The notes under the pieces: generated by a model
The model's database searches: none
Told to the model about the DNA's origin: nothing
The model's input: only the letters and a program-made list of their open reading frames with translations
Shown: piece after piece, positions 17,277 to 24,131 of the stretch
Layout of the letters: each line of letters opens with the position of its first letter
How positions within the stretch are numbered: position 1 is the stretch's first letter
Made by a program: the position numbers and the translations under genes
Source of the DNA: Acidobacteriaceae bacterium
GTDB taxonomy: Bacteria > Acidobacteriota > Terriglobia > Terriglobales > Acidobacteriaceae
Direction of reading: 5' to 3'
NCBI GenBank assembly: GCA_030037705.1
Contig: JASHQE010000278.1
Span: forward strand, 1 to 34,945
DNA: 34,945 bases

Positions 17277-18308
17277 TCAATCCCCGGTTTGGATCTGCAC
17301 CAGTTCTCCGTCGCCGCCGGGCGAGATCGTCCTGGTCTGCGGGGCGCGCCAGTGGTCGATGTGGCTGATCCGGTGTACACAGCCGATGGTGCAGTTGGGC
17401 GCGCAGCTCTTGGCAGTACGGAACTCCCGCTTCACGTCCTCGCGCGTGTACTCGGCGATAGGCACGCCCGGGGACCCGCGCTGCTGCGAGCAATAGTGGA
17501 CCAGGCCGTCCTCGCAGATGTAGAGATAGCGTGAGCCGGCGCGGCAGCGCCAGTCATTCGGCAGGCCTTGCACGATCGCTTCCTGAAATTTGTCAAACTG
17601 CGCATAGTTGGTCTTCTTGCGTTGGGTCATCGCAAAATAGACCCGGGCTTCTTCCTCGGTGAGCGGCTTCAACTGCCCCTCGCCGTCGTGAATGATCCCG
17701 ATCGTCGACTCGAAACCAAGCTCAAGGGCCCTTTTGCCGATCACCAGCGCATCGTTTGGGTCTTTAAAGCCCCCGCCGACCACGGAGTTGATATTCACAT
17801 GAAACTCGGCGTGCTGGGCAAGCATTTGGAGCTTCTTATCGAGCACTTTGAGACTCTTCTTCGAAACCTCATCGGGCTCCACATTATCGATCGAGATCTG
17901 CATGTGATCAAGGCCGGCGCGGTTGAGTCTTTCGATGCGCTCCTGGTTGAGCAAGTAGCCATTGGTGATCATCCCGGCAATTGCGCCTGTCCGCCGGATA
18001 CGCCGGATGATATCGTCGAGCTCCGGATGGGTGAGCGGCTCGCCTCCGGAGATGCCAATCATGGCCGTGCCCAGACGGCCCAGGTGGTCGATACGGCGAA
18101 CCATTTCTTCGAGCGGCACCGGCTCCGAGACCTTGTCGTACTCGTTGCAGTAGGCGCAACTCAAGTTGCAGAATCGCATGGGGATGATCTGCGCGAGCAC
18201 AGGATGATCGGTGGAAGCAAGCGCCCGCGCCACCATCGCGTACTCGCGCAGCTTGCGCGTTGCCGCAAGCCGGCGGCCGCGCAATGTCGATCTGCGGGGA
18301 GCTGCCAT
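17277..18308 (-). CDS. Radical SAM protein with SPASM-like C-terminal cysteines
   Basis: A 343-residue protein. The radical SAM cluster motif CNLSCAYC (CX3CX2C, C47, C51, C54) binds the 4Fe-4S that cleaves S-adenosylmethionine; GISGGEPLTHPE is the GGE motif of the SAM site. The C-terminal region has more cysteines (CRAGSRYLYICEDG, HYCSQQ, CAPNCTIGC) spaced like a SPASM or twitch domain that holds auxiliary Fe-S clusters, as in peptide-modifying and HpnH-like enzymes. I cannot name the substrate, and no precursor peptide gene is evident next to it. It lies 66 bases downstream of the acyl-CoA dehydrogenase gene on the same strand and could be cotranscribed. The ATG at 18308 has only a weak AGAAAGA; a start at residue 25 is also conceivable. 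Confidence 0.88.
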   Translation of the reverse strand: MAAPRRSTLRGRRLAATRKLREYAMVARALASTDHPVLAQIIPMRFCNLSCAYCNEYDKVSEPVPLEEMVRRIDHLGRLGTAMIGISGGEPLTHPELDDIIRRIRRTGAIAGMITNGYLLNQERIERLNRAGLDHMQISIDNVEPDEVSKKSLKVLDKKLQMLAQHAEFHVNINSVVGGGFKDPNDALVIGKRALELGFESTIGIIHDGEGQLKPLTEEEARVYFAMTQRKKTNYAQFDKFQEAIVQGLPNDWRCRAGSRYLYICEDGLVHYCSQQRGSPGVPIAEYTREDVKREFRTAKSCAPNCTIGCVHRISHIDHWRAPQTRTISPGGDGELVQIQTGD

Positions 18309-18374
18309 TCTTTCTATTGAAACATACTTGGGGAGGGATAGGGATCAGGTTTCAGGGGTCAGGAATCAAAGGTT

Positions 18375-19514
18375 CTATAAGGTCAATTTCGCGATGGTCG
18401 CGAGCTGCATGAACGAGGTACCCTCGTAGATCTTACCGATCTTGGCGTCGCGATAGAGCTTTTCTACAGGGTAGTCGCGGACGAATCCCGCCCCTCCGAA
18501 GACCTCGACCGCAAGGCTGGCCACGCGCTCGGCCGCGTGCGAAGCGAAGTACTTGCACATGGCCGCCTCTTTGCGAAAGTCGAGACCGGCATCCTTGAGG
18601 CGCGCGGCGTTGTAGACCAGAAGTTTTGCGGCTTCGATCTCTGTCGCCATTTCGGCAAGCTGAAACTGCATCGCCTGGAAATCCGCAATCGGCCGGCCGA
18701 ACTGCCTGCGTTCCTTGGCGTATTGGGCGGCGTGGCCCCATGCGCCCTCAGCCAGCCCGAGCATCTGCGCGCCGATGCCGATGCGGCCCTCATTCAATGT
18801 CTCGATGGCAATCTTGTAACCCTTGCCGGGCTCGCCGAGAACTTGCGCGGCCGGAACTTCGCATTCGTCGAGAATCAGCTCGCAGGTGCTCGAAGCACGA
18901 ATGCCCAGCTTGTCTTCCTTGCGGCCGATCGTGAATCCCTTCGTGCCTTTCTCGATCAGAAATGCGGTGATGCCTTTGTACCCCGCGCTGGCATCGACGG
19001 TGGCGAAGACGATGAACAGCCCCGCTTCTTTGGCGTTCGTGATCCACAACTTGCGGCCGTTCAATACACAGGCATCGCCACGAAGCGCTGCGCGCGTCTG
19101 CAACGCAAAGGCATCGGAGCCGGAAGCGGCTTCGCTCAAGGCGTACGCGCCTACGGTATCGGCAGCGAGCCGCGGCAGATATTTCTTCTTTTGCTCTTCG
19201 GTAGCCCAGCGGAGGAGCGCAGCAGCGACGAGCGTGTTCTGCACGTCGACCATCACGCCCACGGCGGGATCGACGGCCGAGATCTCCTCGACGGCCAACA
19301 CCGCATCAAAGAACGTACCGCCGCTGCCGCCGTACTCTTCGGGGATGGCGATGCCCATCAGCCCGAGTCCGAAAAGGCTGTGCAGCAACGCGGCATCCAT
19401 CTGCTGGTTTTCATCCATAGGGCGCACCAGCGGAGCAATCTGCTCACGCGAGAACTGACGCACAGTCTCGGCAAACAGGCGTTCGTCTTCGCTCAACTGC
19501 GTGAGAGGATTCAC
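18375..19514 (-). CDS. Acyl-CoA dehydrogenase (short/branched-chain type)
   Basis: A 379-residue flavoenzyme of normal length. Three domains are visible: the N-terminal helical part (1-120), the middle beta domain (YALSEAASGSDAFALQTRA, LWITNAKEAGLFIVFA), and the C-terminal helical part. The C-terminal part holds ERRQFGRPIADFQAMQ and VEVFGGAGFVRDYPVEKLYRD, ending AKIGKIYEGTSFMQL. The catalytic base is E364 in IYEGTS, as in short- and branched-chain dehydrogenases. It oxidises acyl-CoA to 2-enoyl-CoA with FAD and passes electrons to ETF. The GTG start at 19514 has GGAGG seven bases upstream. Divergent from a 3-hydroxyacyl-CoA dehydrogenase and thiolase, it fits a 2-methylbutyryl-CoA (isoleucine) or general short-chain beta-oxidation role. 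Confidence 0.94.
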   Translation of the reverse strand: MNPLTQLSEDERLFAETVRQFSREQIAPLVRPMDENQQMDAALLHSLFGLGLMGIAIPEEYGGSGGTFFDAVLAVEEISAVDPAVGVMVDVQNTLVAAALLRWATEEQKKKYLPRLAADTVGAYALSEAASGSDAFALQTRAALRGDACVLNGRKLWITNAKEAGLFIVFATVDASAGYKGITAFLIEKGTKGFTIGRKEDKLGIRASSTCELILDECEVPAAQVLGEPGKGYKIAIETLNEGRIGIGAQMLGLAEGAWGHAAQYAKERRQFGRPIADFQAMQFQLAEMATEIEAAKLLVYNAARLKDAGLDFRKEAAMCKYFASHAAERVASLAVEVFGGAGFVRDYPVEKLYRDAKIGKIYEGTSFMQLATIAKLTL

Positions 19515-19593
19515 GCTGCGCCCTCCGGATCCGCTCCAACTCTGGAGTATTATGACAGATGGATTTGCGGCTCATCGATGCAGGTCGATATAG

Positions 19594-20361
19594 ATGCAGA
19601 TGAAGGATCATGTCTTTCTGGTTACCGGCGGTGCATCCGGATTGGGTGCAGCCGCGGCGCGGCTCATCACGCTGGAGGGCGGTTCTGTGGTGATCGCCGA
19701 CATGAATCGCGATGCTGGAATCGCGCTCGCCGGGGAATTGGGACCGGCAGCGCGCTTTGCGCCGACGGATGTGACCAGCGAGTCCGAGGCCGAGGCCGCC
19801 GTCGCTCTTGCGCTCTCCGTCTTTGGCCACTTGCATGGGCTTGTGAACTGCGCGGGCATTGCACCAGCGGAAAAGGTTCTCGGCCGCGAGGGGCCGCATC
19901 GGCTCGATGTCTTTGCGCGCACCGTAAACATCAATCTCATCGGCAGCTTTAACATGATTCGGCTTGCCGCCGAAGCCATCGCCAAAGAGGAGACCGGAGC
20001 GGACGGCGAGCGCGGCGTGATCGTGAATACCGCGTCGATCGCCGCATTCGACGGGCAGATTGGCCAGGCGGCGTATGCGGCCTCGAAGGGCGGAGTTGTC
20101 GCGATGACGCTGCCCATTGCCCGCGAGCTTGCCCGTTTGGGTATCCGCGTCGTAACGATTGCGCCGGGAGTCTTCGAGACGCCAATGATGGCGGGCTTTC
20201 CCGAGGAGGTGCAGACGGCGCTCGGCAAAAGCGTGCCATTTCCGCAGCGGCTGGGCCGGCCTGCCGAGTTCGCGGCACTCGTGAAGCACGTCTGCGAGAA
20301 TACGATGTTGAACGGGGAAGTGATTCGCCTCGACGGCGCGCTGCGCATGGCGCCGCGTTGA
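19594..20361 (+). CDS. 3-hydroxyacyl-CoA dehydrogenase type II (HSD10-like SDR)
   Basis: A 255-residue SDR. It has TGGASGLG for NAD binding, D-rich second strand ([11 protein letters not shown], favouring NAD+), NCAG, the catalytic Ser in [14 protein letters not shown], and YAASK. The long insertion after [13 protein letters not shown] ([18 protein letters not shown]) and the [17 protein letters not shown] loop are typical of type II 3-hydroxyacyl-CoA dehydrogenases, which act on short straight- and branched-chain 3-hydroxyacyl-CoAs, including 2-methyl-3-hydroxybutyryl-CoA. The ATG at 19594 has an AGG nine bases ahead; an ATG two codons later is also possible. The thiolase gene follows after 26 bases, and the acyl-CoA dehydrogenase is divergent across a 79-base gap. 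Confidence 0.9.
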   Translation: MQMKDHVFLVTGGASGLGAAAARLITLEGGSVVIADMNRDAGIALAGELGPAARFAPTDVTSESEAEAAVALALSVFGHLHGLVNCAGIAPAEKVLGREGPHRLDVFARTVNINLIGSFNMIRLAAEAIAKEETGADGERGVIVNTASIAAFDGQIGQAAYAASKGGVVAMTLPIARELARLGIRVVTIAPGVFETPMMAGFPEEVQTALGKSVPFPQRLGRPAEFAALVKHVCENTMLNGEVIRLDGALRMAPR

Positions 20362-20387
20362 GCGTATCTGATCTTCTGGAGCCACAT

Positions 20388-21578
20388 ATGCCCGACCGCG
20401 ATCCGATTGTCATCGCCGGCTGCGCGCGCACGCCGATCGGCGGCTTTCAGGGCGACCTGAAGGACTTGTCTGCTCCTGAGCTGGGCGCGATTGCCATGCG
20501 CGCCAGCGTGGAGCGCGCCGGCATTGCGCCCGAATCCATCCAGGAGGTCCTCTTCGGCTGTGTGCTTCCCGCCGGGCTTGGCCAAGCACCCGCGCGGCAA
20601 GCGGCACTAGGAGCGGGCCTGCCGCAATCGACTGGAGCTACCACCATCAACAAGGTATGCGGCTCGGGCATGAAAGCCGTGATGCTCGCGCACGACCTGA
20701 TTGCCGCCGGCAGCATCGAGATCGCGGTGGCCGGCGGCATGGAAAGCATGACGAATGCCCCGTATCTCTTGGATCGCGCGCGCGCCGGATACCGGCTGGG
20801 CCACGGCCGCGCGCTCGATCACATGTTTCTCGATGGCCTGGAAGACGCCTACGACAAAGGCCGTTTGATGGGCACATTTGCCGAGTGCTGCGCGCAAAGC
20901 TACGCCTTTTCACGCGAAGCGCAGGATGAATACGCGATGCGCTCACTCACCCGCGCACAACAGGCGATTACAGACGGCAGTTTTGCCGCGGAGATCGCGC
21001 CTGTAAGGGTGAAGTCGGGCAAGACGGAGCGCGAAGTTCAGCACGATGAATTGCCGCTCAAAGCAAAGCCCGAGAAAATCCCCACGCTCAAGCCGGCCTT
21101 TCAAGAGGGCGGAACGGTGACGGCCGCCAACTCGAGCTCAATCTCCGATGGAGCGGCGGCGCTGGTGCTGATGCGCCGGTCGGAAGCGGAACGCCGCGGC
21201 GTCAAACTACTCGCCCGTATCGTGGGTCATGCCACGCATTCGCAGGCCCCCAGCCTGTTTACCACCGCGCCTGTCGGCGCCATCCGCCGGCTCGCGGAGC
21301 ACACCGGATTGCGGCTCGAAGATGTAGACCTATTCGAGATCAACGAAGCCTTCGCCGTAGTCGCAATGGCCGCGATGCGCGATCTGAACCTGCCTGTCGA
21401 GAAGGTCAACGTACATGGCGGGGCCTGCGCGCTGGGTCATCCCATCGGAGCATCGGGCGCGCGCATTCTCGTCACGTTGTTGTCGACGCTGCAGAAATAC
21501 AAGCTGAAACGCGGCATCGCCTCGCTCTGCATCGGCGGCGGCGAGGCGACGGCCGTGATGATCGAGCGAATGGAATAA
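20388..21578 (+). CDS. Acetyl-CoA C-acyltransferase (thiolase)
   Basis: A 396-residue thiolase of normal length. The nucleophile is C91 in NKVCGSGMKAVMLA; the general-base His is H351 in GGACALGHPIGASGAR; the second Cys is C381 in SLCIGGGEATA. ARTPIGGFQGDL at the N-terminus and NEAFAVVAMAAM are further signatures. It either cleaves 3-oxoacyl-CoA (beta-oxidation, including 2-methylacetoacetyl-CoA) or condenses two acetyl-CoA; the neighbours favour degradation. The frame is open from 20358, but the ATG at 20388 has a GGAG seven bases upstream and gives the standard family N-terminus. Cotranscribed with the upstream dehydrogenase. No terminator is obvious afterwards. Confidence 0.95.
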   Translation: MPDRDPIVIAGCARTPIGGFQGDLKDLSAPELGAIAMRASVERAGIAPESIQEVLFGCVLPAGLGQAPARQAALGAGLPQSTGATTINKVCGSGMKAVMLAHDLIAAGSIEIAVAGGMESMTNAPYLLDRARAGYRLGHGRALDHMFLDGLEDAYDKGRLMGTFAECCAQSYAFSREAQDEYAMRSLTRAQQAITDGSFAAEIAPVRVKSGKTEREVQHDELPLKAKPEKIPTLKPAFQEGGTVTAANSSSISDGAAALVLMRRSEAERRGVKLLARIVGHATHSQAPSLFTTAPVGAIRRLAEHTGLRLEDVDLFEINEAFAVVAMAAMRDLNLPVEKVNVHGGACALGHPIGASGARILVTLLSTLQKYKLKRGIASLCIGGGEATAVMIERME

Positions 21579-21686
21579 TCCGCACGGCGTCAGCGTTTGA
21601 TTCTTCGTTGCACCTCCCTGCCCATCCTGCTCGCTTAAAGGCCGTGGATGGCGGCTAAATTCCAATCCGCATGTCTGAATTTTCCT

Positions 21687-21721
21687 GTGTCAGGCTGCCC
21701 ACAATGTGTGTGCGCTGACAC
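21687..21721. promoter_or_regulatory. Inverted repeat, candidate enhancer site for a sigma-54 activator
   Basis: GTGTCAG (21687-21693) and CTGACAC (21715-21721) are perfect inverted arms separated by 21 bases. They lie about 55-90 bases upstream of the -24/-12 element at 21774, the kind of distance where sigma-54 activators bind. A simple hairpin is the alternative reading. The activator is not proven; an NtrC-type one is encoded at 28565. Confidence 0.4.
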
Positions 21722-21773
21722 GTCCGCCCGCTCCGATCTTACCTATAACTCATTTATTTTCAATCTCCTCCAA

Positions 21774-21790
21774 TTGGCTCCGCGCTTGCA
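21774..21790 (+). promoter_or_regulatory. Candidate sigma-54 (-24/-12) promoter before the L,D-transpeptidase
   Basis: TTGGCTCCGCGCTTGCA has GG at 21776-21777 and GC at 21788-21789, exactly ten bases apart. Compared with the YTGGCACGRNNNTTGCW consensus it differs at only two of the specified bases. The expected transcription start, about 12 bases after GC, would leave an untranslated leader of about 29 bases before the ATG at 21830. Confidence 0.6.
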
Positions 21791-21829
21791 CTTCTTCTGG
21801 GCGCACGCAGTTAAGGATCGGAGGATGCG

Positions 21830-22492
21830 ATGACGGCTTTCATGCAGAACACAGTGGCGATGGCGATGATGGCGGCGGTTCTGACGGCAAATGCAGCGGC
21901 ACAGAGCACGGCAAGCGCTCCGGCAGCCGGAACCCGCAAAACGGTGATCGTGGTGAGCCTGGAAGACCGGAAACTGGCTCTGGTGGAAGACGGCAAGGTG
22001 AAGAAGATTTATCCCGTCGCAGTCGGCAAGCCCTCGACACCGAGCCCGGTAGGCGCCTTCATCATCGAGCGGCGGGTGATGAATCCCGCGTACTCGCATG
22101 ACGGCCGCATTGTTCCACCGGGGCCGAATAATCCGGTGGGCACGCGCTGGATGGGCCTGAGCGTTCACGGCTACGGTATTCACGGAACCAACGCGCCCAG
22201 TTCCATTGGCAAAGCTGCTTCGCACGGCTGCATTCGCATGGCGAAGCCTGACCTTGAAGAACTCTATGCGCAGGTGGCCGTAGGCGACACGGTGGAACTG
22301 ATTGGCGCGCGCGACCAGGAGACCGCGCAGTTGTTCGGCAACCCGGCGCAGCCGTCCGCGGCGGCAACGCAGTTGGCTAAGGCAAATGCGTCGTCTGCAC
22401 ATCCCACGACGGATACCGCTGCAACTTCAACCGTGTTGACGCAGGCCGGATCGGCGCTGGCCTCCAGCGTGCCAGTCGCTGGCGCGCTGTAA
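21830..22492 (+). CDS. L,D-transpeptidase (YkuD domain), exported
   Basis: A 220-residue protein with an N-terminal hydrophobic signal (about 7-24, cleavage near NAAAQ). The YkuD catalytic domain covers about 36-160: strand RKTVIVVSLEDRKLALVEDG, then TPSPVGAF, then the catalytic block with H118 (GIHGTN) and SHGCIRM, whose C134 is the nucleophile. L,D-transpeptidases form 3-3 peptidoglycan crosslinks or attach proteins to the wall. The last 60 residues are a low-complexity Ala/Ser/Thr tail without recognised domain. GGAGGATGCG precedes the ATG. A sigma-54-like promoter lies 40 bases upstream, unusual for this family. It is the first of three closely packed genes with a 60-residue membrane protein and an SPFH protein. 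Confidence 0.93.
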   Translation: MTAFMQNTVAMAMMAAVLTANAAAQSTASAPAAGTRKTVIVVSLEDRKLALVEDGKVKKIYPVAVGKPSTPSPVGAFIIERRVMNPAYSHDGRIVPPGPNNPVGTRWMGLSVHGYGIHGTNAPSSIGKAASHGCIRMAKPDLEELYAQVAVGDTVELIGARDQETAQLFGNPAQPSAAATQLAKANASSAHPTTDTAATSTVLTQAGSALASSVPVAGAL

Positions 22493-22504
22493 AGGAGGGC
22501 GGCG

Positions 22505-22687
22505 ATGAATCTGCTTTCTGAGGCGTTGGGAGGAATCGGAGCGGTTCTGCTGCCCATCGCGGCGGGACTGCTCTTCGAAGAGTTGACATTAGGCGGACTG
22601 GTCCGGCTGTTGCTGGCTCCACGGCCGGAGACCGGCGAACAAAAAGAGCACAACAACCCGAACGGAGGCATGAAATGCTCGCATTGA
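22505..22687 (+). CDS. 60-residue membrane protein between L,D-transpeptidase and SPFH genes
   Basis: A small protein with a hydrophobic N-terminal half (LSEALGGIGAVLLPIAAGLLF, then LGGLVRLLLAP) and a hydrophilic tail (PRPETGEQKEHNNPNGG). AAAGGAGGGCGG before the ATG is a very strong ribosome site, and the stop overlaps the following SPFH gene by 13 bases, so it is translated and coupled. I do not recognise a family. By analogy with small membrane partners of SPFH proteins (NfeD-type proteins are the usual, larger ones) it could be an accessory subunit, but this is inference. Confidence 0.75.
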   Translation: MNLLSEALGGIGAVLLPIAAGLLFEELTLGGLVRLLLAPRPETGEQKEHNNPNGGMKCSH

Positions 22688-24018
22688 AGCTGTTGTTGAA
22701 CATTGCAGGCGCGCTGCTGCTCGCCTGCGCGGCGGAGATTCCGCTATATGGCCTTTGGCTGCGCATCAGGATGGAGCGCAAAAAAGCCAGCGGCGAATCT
22801 CCTGAACACGAAACCCTCATCGAGCCGACTGAGATCGCATGGCGCGGTTCGGTTGCATTGGCAATCGCAGCATGTGTGCCCCTGCTGATTGCCGCCAGCA
22901 TCGTCGTAGTGCCCAGCGGCATGGGCGGAGTACGCATCAGCCAGATCAGTGGCACGCTGCCGGGCACGCTGTATCCGGGCGTACATTTCATCACGCCGCT
23001 GGTCGACAGCGTGCAGACCTTCGATCTGCGCGACCATCTCTTCACCGCCGGCATTCTCGAAGAGGGCGGAAAGAAAGCGGTGCAAAACACCGGGCTCAAC
23101 GTGCAGTCGCGCGAGGGCCTCAACATCGGCCTGGGCATCACGGTGCGCTACCGGCTTGATCCTAACAAGCTCGCCAGCGTACAGGCGCATCTGCCGCAGC
23201 CGGCAGACAAGCAGTTAGTGCCTCCAGTGGTGGCCAGCGCGTGGCGCGACCTGGCGCCCGGGTACACCGTGCGCGAAATCTTTTCGACCAAGCGCGAGGA
23301 GGTGCGCTCGCGCGCAGCCGGCATCATCACGCGCAAGCTTGCCACCGATGGCATTGTCGTCGAAGAAGTCATGCTTTCGGACATTCAGCTCCCGGCCGAG
23401 TATGCGCAGGGGCTGGAAGGGCTTTTGCTCAAAGAGCAACAGGACGACCAGATGAGCGTGGACACGGAAATTCAGCAGAAGCAGGTGAAGATCGCCGAGC
23501 TGCAGGCGGAGGCCGAAGCCGCGCAGAAGGTAAAACAGGCTGAGGGCGATGCGCAATCGAAGGTGGTTGAAGCAAAAGGCGAAGCGGACGCAATGCAGTA
23601 CACACTGCCGCTTAAAGAGAAGCAGATTGAGCAGAGCAAGCTGGAGGCCGAGGCGCGCAAGGAGGCCACGATTGAAAACGCGGACGCCGAGGCGCAGGCC
23701 AAGGTGATCGATAGCAAGGCCGAGCTCGAACGGCGCAACCTGCTGGCCGACGCCGAGGCCAACCGCATTAAGGTAGTGGCTGCGGCAGACGCACAGCGTA
23801 TGACCAGCGAGGCGGACCTCCTGAACAAGTCGCCGCTGCTGATCAACAAGATTGTGGCCGAGCGGCTCTCGGACAAGATCCAGGTGGTGATGGTTCCCTC
23901 AGACGGGAAATTCTTCTTCGCCAGCGATGTCTTCAAGGCTGCCGCCCCGAACCCGATCATCAAGCAAGAGATGGACAGCGAGCAACATGCGTTTCCTGCC
24001 CCAGGCGGTCAGCAATGA
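22675..24018 (+). CDS. SPFH/band 7 domain membrane protein (prohibitin-like)
   Basis: A 447-residue protein. Two hydrophobic segments lie at about 3-27 and 58-82, then the SPFH domain at about 80-260, opening VPSGMGGVRISQISGTLPGTLYPGVHFITPLVDSVQTFDLR. A long charged Ala/Glu/Lys-rich coiled coil follows at about 255-385 (EIQQKQVKIAELQAEAEAAQ and onward), with repeated EADA/EAEA units as in prohibitin and flotillin. Such proteins build large oligomeric rings at the membrane and can guide proteases or organise microdomains. Two N-terminal membrane segments rather than one is slightly unusual. CGGAGG precedes the ATG, which lies inside the preceding small gene. Context with an L,D-transpeptidase suggests an envelope role. 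Confidence 0.92.
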   Translation: MLALKLLLNIAGALLLACAAEIPLYGLWLRIRMERKKASGESPEHETLIEPTEIAWRGSVALAIAACVPLLIAASIVVVPSGMGGVRISQISGTLPGTLYPGVHFITPLVDSVQTFDLRDHLFTAGILEEGGKKAVQNTGLNVQSREGLNIGLGITVRYRLDPNKLASVQAHLPQPADKQLVPPVVASAWRDLAPGYTVREIFSTKREEVRSRAAGIITRKLATDGIVVEEVMLSDIQLPAEYAQGLEGLLLKEQQDDQMSVDTEIQQKQVKIAELQAEAEAAQKVKQAEGDAQSKVVEAKGEADAMQYTLPLKEKQIEQSKLEAEARKEATIENADAEAQAKVIDSKAELERRNLLADAEANRIKVVAAADAQRMTSEADLLNKSPLLINKIVAERLSDKIQVVMVPSDGKFFFASDVFKAAAPNPIIKQEMDSEQHAFPAPGGQQ

Positions 24019-24069
24019 TGCAGCAACGGAGGGGCGCGGCATCATCGCGCCTTCTCCCGCGTCAACTTC

Positions 24070-24105
24070 CGGTTTGAGTTCAAACCGAGCGCCAGACGAT
24101 ATAAT
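24070..24105 (+). promoter_or_regulatory. Candidate sigma-70 promoter with overlapping palindromic operator
   Basis: CGGTTTGA (24070-24077) and TCAAACCG (24080-24087) form a perfect palindrome with a 2-base centre. A perfect TATAAT stands at 24100-24105, 27 bases before the ATG at 24132. The palindrome covers the -35 zone, as an operator for a dimeric repressor or activator would. It controls the four-gene sensor operon. Confidence 0.5.
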
Positions 24106-24131
24106 CCGCGCAAACGAGAAATTTCCAAGAG

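Noticed and set aside
18537..19952. 471-residue open frame on the plus strand
   Set aside because: Runs opposite the acyl-CoA dehydrogenase and through the start of the SDR gene; no recognisable domain.
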